A stretch of DNA of 6,065 bases from an uncultured Erysipelotrichaceae bacterium (GTDB lineage Bacteria > Bacillota_I > Bacilli_A > RF39 > UBA660), in contig CACXFY010000154.1 of NCBI GenBank assembly GCA_902767005.1, positions 1-6,065 on the forward strand. The letters are read 5' to 3'. Below are positions 1 to 4,910 of this stretch, piece by piece. The first letter of the stretch is position 1. Each line of letters opens with the position of its first letter. Under the pieces are notes generated by a model that worked only from the letters and a program-made list of their open reading frames with translations, made no database searches and was not told where the DNA came from. Both the position numbers and the translations under genes were made by a program.

Positions 1-600
1 AACCTCTTTTTTAACTGGATGAACAAACTCTAAATAATAACTAAATAAGCATATTTGTTCATTATCTAAGTCACCATATCTTTGATCTCCAACTATTGGA
101 AATCCTCTACTAGAAAATTGAACTCTAATTTGATGATGACGACCAGTACCTAAATCTATTTCAACTAAACTTAAATCTTCCTTTTCTAAATATTTAATCA
201 ATTTATAATTAAGTATAGCTTCTTTTCCAGATTCATCAACAATAGTATTACCATTATTTAGTTTTAATAACTTATCTTTAAAAGTACCACTTTCATCTAC
301 TTTACCATGTACAATAGCCAAATATTTTTTTACTATACTATGTTCATTAAATTGTTTATTTAATCTTGATGCCGCCTTACTACTTCTCGCAAACACCATT
401 ACTCCACCAACTGGTCTATCTAATCTATGAATAAGACCAATATAAGCATCCCCTGGTTTATTATATTTTTTCTTAATATAACTCTTAACCATAGTAAGCA
501 AATCTAAATCACCAGTACTATCACCTTGACTAAGTACATTAATTGGTTTTTCTACTACAATAATATGATTATCTTCATATAAAACATTTAACTTAATCAT
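1..600 (-). CDS. RluA-family RNA pseudouridine synthase, C-terminus cut by window edge
   Basis: This enzyme isomerises specific uridines in rRNA or tRNA to pseudouridine in the cytoplasm. Exactly 200 residues are visible from ATG 598-600. The catalytic motif HRLDR lies at residues 58-62, with Asp61 as the expected nucleophile, followed by PVGGVMVFAR. Near residues 151-176 is the second family signature, GRHHQIRVQ followed by GFPIVGDQRYG. There is no N-terminal S4 domain, so this is the short RluA/RluC-like form of about 220 residues; some 20-30 residues are probably missing to the left. Its start overlaps the last 8 nt of the methyltransferase gene (the ATG lies within the end of AATGATTAA), so it is probably co-transcribed and translationally coupled. 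The SD is only a weak GGAAG. Family assignment is secure; the exact target uridine cannot be read from the sequence. Confidence 0.95.
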   Translation of the reverse strand, partial: MIKLNVLYEDNHIIVVEKPINVLSQGDSTGDLDLLTMVKSYIKKKYNKPGDAYIGLIHRLDRPVGGVMVFARSSKAASRLNKQFNEHSIVKKYLAIVHGKVDESGTFKDKLLKLNNGNTIVDESGKEAILNYKLIKYLEKEDLSLVEIDLGTGRHHQIRVQFSSRGFPIVGDQRYGDLDNEQICLFSYYLEFVHPVKKEV

Positions 601-1465
601 TTTCTTCCCATCTTCCATATATACCACAAGGTAATACTAAATTATTCTCTTTAATAGGTAAACCAACTTCTCCACAAGTAATCTTACCAGAATACTTTTT
701 ATTAACAGTCATCTCTAATATATTATTAAGTACATATGAACTAAGACCAGTTGTATAACTATTAATTAAGAAAAATAATGGTTTATCACTAAGTATCTCA
801 CTACATAAATTTACTAATTCATATAAATCTTTTTCTATATCCCATACTTCTCCATTTGCGCCACGTCCATAACTAGGTGGATCCATAATAATAGCGTCAT
901 ATTTATTACCACGTCTAATTTCTCTTTTAACAAATTTAACAACATCATCTACTAAATATCTCACATGATCACCTTGGTATCCAGAATCTCTAACATTTTC
1001 TTTACACCAATCAACCATACCACGTGAAGAATCAACATGAGTAACATGAGCTCCAGCAGATAAACAAGCTACTGTTGCTCCTCCTGTATATGCAAAAAGA
1101 TTCAAAACACGTACTTCTCTATTACATTTTTTAATCTTATTAATCATATAATCCCAATTGATAGCTTGTTCTGGAAATAAACCAGTATGCTTAAATCCCA
1201 TCTGTTTTATATTAAATACTAAATCACCATAATTAATCTTCCAACTACTAGGTGTATCTTTATAAGTCTCCCAATGCCCTCCACCTTTATTACTTCTATA
1301 GTAAACAGCATTTACTTGATTCTTATATTTTTCATATAGATTACCATTATCCCATACTATTTGTGGATCAGGTCTAAGTAAATAAACATTACCCCATCTT
1401 TCATATTTCTCTCCACAACTTGCATCAATAAGTTCATAATCTTTCCACTTATCACTAATTAGCAT
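593..1465 (-). CDS. Class I SAM-dependent methyltransferase, RlmI/COG1092-like, probable rRNA methyltransferase
   Basis: It probably methylates RNA, most likely 23S rRNA, using S-adenosylmethionine. Counting from ATG 1463-1465 (290 residues), SAM motif I is LNLFAYTGG at about 121-129, the acidic motif II residue is Asp145 in HVDSS, and the motif IV/catalytic loop is DPPSYGRG at 195-202. The C-terminal LPIKE...GRW segment is also typical of this group. The N-terminal region, with DYELIDA and LLRPDPQ, matches the short subgroup, which lacks the PUA domain of E. coli RlmI. A GTG at 1472-1474 would add three residues but sits inside the GGTGA SD (1471-1475), which is correctly spaced (5 nt) for the ATG. 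It is first in an operon with the pseudouridine synthase. The base specificity (m5C or other) is not provable here. Confidence 0.9.
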   Translation of the reverse strand: MLISDKWKDYELIDASCGEKYERWGNVYLLRPDPQIVWDNGNLYEKYKNQVNAVYYRSNKGGGHWETYKDTPSSWKINYGDLVFNIKQMGFKHTGLFPEQAINWDYMINKIKKCNREVRVLNLFAYTGGATVACLSAGAHVTHVDSSRGMVDWCKENVRDSGYQGDHVRYLVDDVVKFVKREIRRGNKYDAIIMDPPSYGRGANGEVWDIEKDLYELVNLCSEILSDKPLFFLINSYTTGLSSYVLNNILEMTVNKKYSGKITCGEVGLPIKENNLVLPCGIYGRWEEND

Positions 1466-1470
1466 ATCAA

Positions 1471-1490
1471 TCACCAGATAAATTATATCA
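1471..1490 (-). promoter_or_regulatory. Extended -10 promoter and adjacent SD for the methyltransferase-rluA operon
   Basis: Reading the minus strand, TGATATAAT occupies 1490-1482: a perfect TATAAT preceded by TGn. Only six bases (TTATCT) separate it from GGTGA at 1475-1471, which serves as SD for ATG 1465. No good -35 box is seen; the T-tract of the upstream terminator fills the spacer. Transcription would start near 1475, so the leader would begin at the SD. This is inferred from sequence pattern only. Confidence 0.6.
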
Positions 1491-1528
1491 AAAAATAAAA
1501 AAAGTTAAAAGTCATAGACTCTTAACTT
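1491..1528 (-). terminator. Rho-independent terminator of the three-gene envelope unit
   Basis: On the minus strand, arms AAGTTAAGAGTC (1528-1517) and GACTTTTAACTT (1513-1502) form a 12-bp stem with one G-U pair and a TAT loop (1516-1514). It is followed by a run of seven T, an A, then six more T. The TAA stop of the lipoprotein gene (1524-1522) lies within the left arm. It ends the unit starting at 3591 and insulates the methyltransferase operon, whose -10 box begins directly after the T-tract. Confidence 0.9.
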
Positions 1529-2355
1529 GCTACTGAAAACATCTTTCCATATGTCGTAATCAATGTTGCACCATTATATACTATTATTTTATCTTTATAT
1601 GTTTCATATACTGGATCTTCTTGCATTTCATATTGACAAGCTACATCAGCATATTTAGAACAATCCTCATTATTCTTAATTCTCATACGATATAGTTTAG
1701 TATCATTTAATATAAATGTACCTAAATTATCACCAGCATAACCAAAATCAATAATATTTCCATTATAATCATTCTTATTATATATTATCTTACTACCTAA
1801 TACTTTATAATTAGCATTTTGACCATTACTTTCTCTAGTAACAATATATTCATATACATTACCATCATTCTTAAGTATTAAGTATTCTCCAGTACTACTA
1901 TTAACACTAACAACTTTCTTATTAGTAGGATCACCTAATAATAACTTATACAATTTATAATTTTGATAAGCTTCACCAACTTCAGAATAAGCTGCTAATT
2001 CTCTATCAGAAATAATAGTATACAATTTACCATCATTACTTCTTACTATTCTATTATCAAATATCCCTTCTACAGTAATATCTTTATCTACTACTCTACA
2101 ATTAGAATCATTAGAAAACTTTCTCTCTAAACTAACTTCATACAATTTACCTTTTTCTGTAATTAAATGACTACCAGTATAATATTTAATCTTCGTATAA
2201 TAAACATCCTCATCACTAGCTGGCATAAACTCACTACATTTAAAATCTCCACCTATTGAAAAACCACCATGTCTAAGTTCTCTCGTAATATCTCCATTAC
2301 AACCAACTACTAAGAATAGTATTATTAAACTTAAAAAACAAAACTTCTTTTTCAT
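1522..2355 (-). CDS. Lipoprotein with five RCC1-like (beta-propeller-type) repeats, function unknown
   Basis: A 277-residue exported lipoprotein. The N-terminus is MKKK, then a hydrophobic stretch (residues 5-17) and a lipobox VVGC with Cys19 as the lipidated residue, so the mature protein would sit on the outer face of the membrane. The rest shows a recurring unit of the type hydrophobic-hydrophobic-x-x-x-G-K-L-Y-x-hydrophobic: LITEKGKLYEV (64-74), VRSNDGKLYTI (104-114), LILKNDGNVYEY (159-170), ILNDTKLYRM (215-224) and LITTYGKMFSV (265-275). The spacing is about 40-55 residues, close to an RCC1 or similar beta-propeller blade. Cys232 and Cys240 could form a disulfide. The start is supported by AAGGTAGGGAAG upstream. 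It is the last gene before a strong terminator, 59 nt after the membrane-protein gene, and also has a possible promoter of its own. The lipoprotein call is firm, the propeller fold is an inference, and no function is assigned. Confidence 0.88.
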   Translation of the reverse strand: MKKKFCFLSLIILFLVVGCNGDITRELRHGGFSIGGDFKCSEFMPASDEDVYYTKIKYYTGSHLITEKGKLYEVSLERKFSNDSNCRVVDKDITVEGIFDNRIVRSNDGKLYTIISDRELAAYSEVGEAYQNYKLYKLLLGDPTNKKVVSVNSSTGEYLILKNDGNVYEYIVTRESNGQNANYKVLGSKIIYNKNDYNGNIIDFGYAGDNLGTFILNDTKLYRMRIKNNEDCSKYADVACQYEMQEDPVYETYKDKIIVYNGATLITTYGKMFSVAS

Positions 2356-2366
2356 ATTCTTCCCTA

Positions 2367-2405
2367 CCTTAAGAAAAATATACCATAGTTTTGTTTTTTT
2401 TTAAA
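2367..2405 (-). promoter_or_regulatory. Possible internal promoter for the lipoprotein gene
   Basis: On the minus strand there is a TTTAAA -35-like box (2405-2400), a 17-nt spacer, and TGGTATATT (2385-2377), a TGn-extended -10. Six bases later the SD region AAGG (2370-2367) begins, followed by TAGGGAAG before the ATG at 2355. The gene may therefore be expressed independently as well as by read-through from the upstream gene. The region is AT-rich, so chance matches are possible. Confidence 0.45.
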
Positions 2406-2414
2406 TATTCTATC

Positions 2415-3260
2415 TTAAATTTTACTTATATAATCGTAAATAGTTTTTACATATTTACTATTTTCCTTATCATAATTATCAATAATAATATTTATATTAA
2501 TTTTCTTCGTCTTTTGTTTTTCTCTAAGTTTAACTAACTTCTTATAAACTATATCAATACTTTCACTATCAGTAATAAACTTATTACTTTTAACTTGCAT
2601 AATACCAAGATTTTTACTCTTACCATTAATTTTAAATAATATATTATCCATTGTTCTATATATTTCTGGTCTTCTATAATTATTAAATATCATTATAGAA
2701 TATAAAATATAAGCCAAGTCTTTATCATAACTACTAGTTTCTTCTAAATGCTGACTCTTTAATTTAGCATACATCATAACAATCTTTTCTTTTTCAGGTA
2801 ATATATATTCCTTATTACTATGTAAATACTGATCTTTATTTTTAAAGAATTGAAATAAGAATAAAAATGCCATAAACCATAGTATTATTCTAAAGTCTTC
2901 TCCTTTTAAAAATACTTGATCAACTTTATTAATAAATTCAATATTAACAATATAACTAATTATTATTAAAATAACTGAATATGAAACATTACCTTCTCTT
3001 TTGTCAAAAAAATCTTTTTCTAAAAAATAAGTAACATATATCATTTTAAATACTAATTCAAACACAAATATTAAGAATATATTTTCATTGAATCTACTAA
3101 ATCCAAATCTAGAAGCTAATCCTGCTAATATCATCATATATATAACAGAAAAACAAATACTTTGAAATTTATTTAAATTATATTTCTTTTCTATATAATG
3201 AAGTAATAGTACTAGTATTATTCCAAATATGATATAACTCAACCAAATAATAATCCCCAC
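2415..3260 (-). CDS. Membrane protein with about five TM helices and a soluble C-terminal domain carrying a GIMQV motif; unknown function
   Basis: I chose GTG 3260-3258 as the start (281 residues) because GAGGTGA at 3272-3266 is an SD 5 nt upstream. A GTG at 3269-3267 lies inside that SD. Hydrophobic segments fall near residues 3-22, 33-49, 60-80, 94-110 and 124-140. Lys-rich loops after segments 1, 3 and 5 suggest the N-terminus is outside and the C-terminus (about 141-281) is cytoplasmic. The C-terminal domain contains NNYRRP (193-198), then LGIMQV (218-223) and TDSES (230-234). GIMQV resembles the G-[IL]-M-Q motif of lysozyme-like transglycosylases, but no clear catalytic Glu is assigned and the predicted topology argues against a wall-acting enzyme. 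It is preceded by the 97-residue gene (37 nt) and followed by the lipoprotein gene, probably as one operon. I do not recognise a named family. Confidence 0.8.
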   Translation of the reverse strand: MGIIIWLSYIIFGIILVLLLHYIEKKYNLNKFQSICFSVIYMMILAGLASRFGFSRFNENIFLIFVFELVFKMIYVTYFLEKDFFDKREGNVSYSVILIIISYIVNIEFINKVDQVFLKGEDFRIILWFMAFLFLFQFFKNKDQYLHSNKEYILPEKEKIVMMYAKLKSQHLEETSSYDKDLAYILYSIMIFNNYRRPEIYRTMDNILFKINGKSKNLGIMQVKSNKFITDSESIDIVYKKLVKLREKQKTKKININIIIDNYDKENSKYVKTIYDYISKI

Positions 3261-3297
3261 TCTAATCACCTCAAATATATCTTACTATTATAAAGAA

Positions 3298-3591
3298 TTA
3301 TTTATATTTCTTCAACCTCTTCTTAATTAAAAATACTAAATCCATTGGTCCATTCATCTTATTTAAAACTAATAAAGCATCTTGTAATTTCCTCTTTTCA
3401 GATAAATTATCTTTTATTAATAAAGCCTCCTCTTTATAATTAAAATTATCAATTGGATTTACGTCAATAAAATCTCTAATATAGTTTTCTATATCTTTTA
3501 ACATATATTCTTTTAAATCATATTCATCCATAAGACTAACACCGTAATAGCCACCAACTAAATAGCGAAATTGATTAATTAACTCTTCCAT
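3298..3591 (-). CDS. Small soluble hypothetical protein (97 residues), first gene of the envelope unit
   Basis: An unrecognised 97-residue protein. No signal peptide, membrane segment, Cys or known motif is visible. The middle is rich in acidic and aromatic residues (about 22-52). The last 35 residues look helical and end in a basic tail, KKRLKKYK, which could contact membrane or nucleic acid. The start is well supported: GGAGG at 3600-3596 lies 4 nt before the ATG at 3591-3589, the strongest SD in the window. It begins the leftward unit that continues into the membrane protein and the lipoprotein, and its promoter region is shared divergently with the TasA-like gene. A cytoplasmic partner of the membrane protein is plausible but only from position. 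Confidence 0.75.
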   Translation of the reverse strand: MEELINQFRYLVGGYYGVSLMDEYDLKEYMLKDIENYIRDFIDVNPIDNFNYKEEALLIKDNLSEKRKLQDALLVLNKMNGPMDLVFLIKKRLKKYK

Positions 3592-3595
3592 ACAA

Positions 3596-3638
3596 CCTCC
3601 AATTAAAGAAATTATAACATATTATTTTATAATTTAAA
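3596..3638 (-). promoter_or_regulatory. Leftward promoter and SD for the 97-residue gene and downstream unit
   Basis: The minus strand carries TTTAAA (3638-3633), a 16-nt spacer, and TGTTATAAT (3619-3611), a perfect TATAAT with TGn extension. Ten bases later comes GGAGG (3600-3596), then ATG 3591. The predicted transcript start is near 3604, giving a leader of about 13 nt. The -35 match is weak; the extended -10 carries the call. Confidence 0.6.
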
Positions 3639-3644
3639 TAATTA

Positions 3645-3663
3645 TGATACAATTATAATGAGG
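3645..3663 (+). promoter_or_regulatory. Rightward extended -10 promoter and SD for the TasA-like gene
   Basis: TGATACAAT at 3645-3653 is a TGn-extended -10 box. Six bases later GAGG (3660-3663) forms the SD, 7 nt before ATG 3671. The -35 region would fall near 3625-3630, which has no clear consensus and lies between the -10 and -35 boxes of the leftward promoter. TATAAT at 3654-3659 abuts the SD and is too close to act as the -10. Confidence 0.5.
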
Positions 3664-3670
3664 TAATAAT

Positions 3671-4249
3671 ATGAAAGTAGAAAGAAAAAAAGATATTAAA
3701 TTTCTAGTACTGTTCATAATAGTAATAGTCATAGCCTTTATTTACTTATCACAAGCTTCGCTCGCTAAATATAGAAAACAAACAGAAGGTAATTTAGAAG
3801 GAACAGTTGCCCATTGGAACATAAAACTAAATGGTGAAGACATTCACAGAGAAATGACTAATATTATTACACCAGTAATTAATGAAAGTAATTATACTAA
3901 AACTGGAGTTGTAGCCCCAGGAACAACTGGATATTTTAATTTGGCCATAGATGCTACTGATGTAGATGTAGACTTTACATATACTATTTCATTTGAGAGT
4001 TTAAATTCTCTAGAAGATATAAAAGTAACATCCTATGAAATAAATAATGATGGTATAACCCATAACGTTACAGATACTGTAACAGGAGATATTGTTCATA
4101 ATACAACAACTACTAATATTAAATGTAACTTTGAATGGTATGATGGAGTTGATAATGTTATGGATAATCATGATGATACAGAAACAGCTAAAAATAGTAC
4201 TACTGCTGATATTAAAGTAATAATTAACTTTGTTCAAAAACAAGACTAA
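3671..4249 (+). CDS. TasA/camelysin-like secreted protein
   Basis: A 192-residue exported protein resembling the TasA/CalY (camelysin) family, whose members in Bacillus form extracellular matrix fibres and are processed by the signal peptidase SipW. A basic N-terminus (MKVERKKDIK) precedes one hydrophobic helix (11-26). Possible cleavage sites are SQA-S near 29/30 or SLA-K near 32/33. The mature start, KYRKQTEG followed by VAHWNIKLNG (45-54), is typical of these proteins. The core strand motif VAPGTTGYFNLAID lies at 81-94, followed by strand-forming DVDVDFTYTISF. The C-terminal half is Thr/Asn/Asp-rich with a single Cys152, and there is no sorting motif or second membrane segment. It converges on the SipW-like gene across a shared terminator. 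The family call rests on motif resemblance; the role as a fibre subunit is inferred. Confidence 0.8.
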   Translation: MKVERKKDIKFLVLFIIVIVIAFIYLSQASLAKYRKQTEGNLEGTVAHWNIKLNGEDIHREMTNIITPVINESNYTKTGVVAPGTTGYFNLAIDATDVDVDFTYTISFESLNSLEDIKVTSYEINNDGITHNVTDTVTGDIVHNTTTTNIKCNFEWYDGVDNVMDNHDDTETAKNSTTADIKVIINFVQKQD

Positions 4250-4278
4250 AAAAAAGAAAGGATTTAATCCTTTCTTTT
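4248..4278. terminator. Bidirectional intrinsic terminator between the convergent TasA-like and SipW-like genes
   Basis: AAAAGAAAGGAT (4252-4263) and ATCCTTTCTTTT (4267-4278) form a perfect 12-bp stem around a three-base TTA loop. On the minus strand it is followed by a continuous U-run (4255-4248), which makes it strong for the SipW-like gene. On the plus strand the T-rich arm TTTCTTTT gives a weaker U-tract. The TasA-like stop (4247-4249) ends just before the stem and the SipW-like stop (4279-4277) overlaps its right edge. Confidence 0.9.
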
Positions 4279-4864
4279 ATAGTGTTTCTATTTCAGATTC
4301 TTTTTCAGAATCTTTTTTCTTTGACTTTTTAGGTTTATCTTCCTCTACTTCATCATATTTAAGTACAATTATAAATTGATAAACTTGATAAATAAATACA
4401 ATCATAATTGGTAATAATACGAAGAATAAGAAACCAAATCTAGATTCTAAAACATCTAATACTTTACCCATACCTTTATATGTTGTTGTATACTTACCTA
4501 ATACTCTAGTAGATGCTACACTTGGTTTTTCTGTATTGGTTGTTTTATAGATTATAACATCATCCATTTCTTCAAAACTCTTTACTCCAGTTTTACCAAT
4601 ATAATACTCTGTATTAGCTGGTACATAGTAATAGATAATGTCACCTTTTTTGATATCTGTACTATTCTTTACTACAAATAAATCTCCTTGATTAACAAGA
4701 TCTAAGTGTTTAGCAATTACTTTATCAACAGTAACTACTGTATAATCACCAAATTGTGTATAACCATATTTATTCCTACACAAAATACATGATGTAATTA
4801 CAATAACAAATATTATAATTAATACTTCCAAAACACCCCAAATACCTTTTAAGAAATTTTTCAT
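4277..4864 (-). CDS. SipW/Sec11-like type I signal peptidase homologue, apparently lacking catalytic residues
   Basis: A 195-residue membrane protein with helix 1 at about 11-28, an extracytoplasmic domain at 29-142, helix 2 at 143-167, and a charged Lys/Glu-rich cytoplasmic tail (170-195). The layout and several blocks match SipW-type peptidases: GYTQFGDYTVVTVD (34-47), QGDLFVVK (59-66), IKKGDIIYYY (71-80), IYKTTN (105-110), VLGKY (121-125), and FGFLFFVLLP leading into the second helix. In active enzymes the first block carries a Ser-Met nucleophile motif and a later strand carries a His or Lys base. Here the Ser-Met position reads VTVD and no THR-like motif follows IIYYY. This suggests a non-catalytic relative, or an enzyme with rearranged residues. 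The SD AGGTGA (4874-4869) supports the start. The gene follows the large surface-protein gene by 46 nt and faces the TasA-like gene. Confidence 0.75.
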   Translation of the reverse strand: MKNFLKGIWGVLEVLIIIFVIVITSCILCRNKYGYTQFGDYTVVTVDKVIAKHLDLVNQGDLFVVKNSTDIKKGDIIYYYVPANTEYYIGKTGVKSFEEMDDVIIYKTTNTEKPSVASTRVLGKYTTTYKGMGKVLDVLESRFGFLFFVLLPIMIVFIYQVYQFIIVLKYDEVEEDKPKKSKKKDSEKESEIETL

Positions 4865-4868
4865 ATAA

Positions 4869-4910
4869 TCACCTACTTAAAATAATAACATATAAATTTA
4901 TTTTATTCAA
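4869..4910 (-). promoter_or_regulatory. Promoter and SD for the SipW-like gene
   Basis: The minus strand has TTGAAT (4910-4905) as the -35, a 17-nt spacer, and TGTTATTAT (4890-4882) as a TGn-extended -10. Seven bases later lies AGGTGA (4874-4869), the SD for ATG 4864. This is the best -35/-10 pair in the window. The -35 starts immediately after the TAA stop of the upstream surface-protein gene, and no terminator lies between, so read-through from that gene is also possible. Confidence 0.65.

Noticed and set aside
2394..2402. Homopolymer of nine T (nine A on the transcribed strand) after the membrane-protein gene
   Set aside because: There is no stem next to it and it reads as A in the direction of transcription, so it is not a terminator; it fits as a spacer of the lipoprotein promoter.
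3287..3292. TATAAT on the minus strand between the 97-residue gene and the membrane-protein gene
   Set aside because: It lacks the TGn extension and a -35 box, and the genes are only 37 nt apart; operon read-through explains expression more simply.
3611..3659. Inverted repeat ATTATAA ... TTATAAT as a possible operator
   Set aside because: The 7-bp arms consist only of A and T and coincide with the two -10 regions; in such AT-rich DNA this is expected by chance.
4010..4243. 77-residue open frame on the minus strand
   Set aside because: It lies entirely antisense within the TasA-like gene, has a low-complexity Ile/Ser/Cys/Asn composition and no SD, and crosses no terminator-free region of its own; it is a shadow frame.
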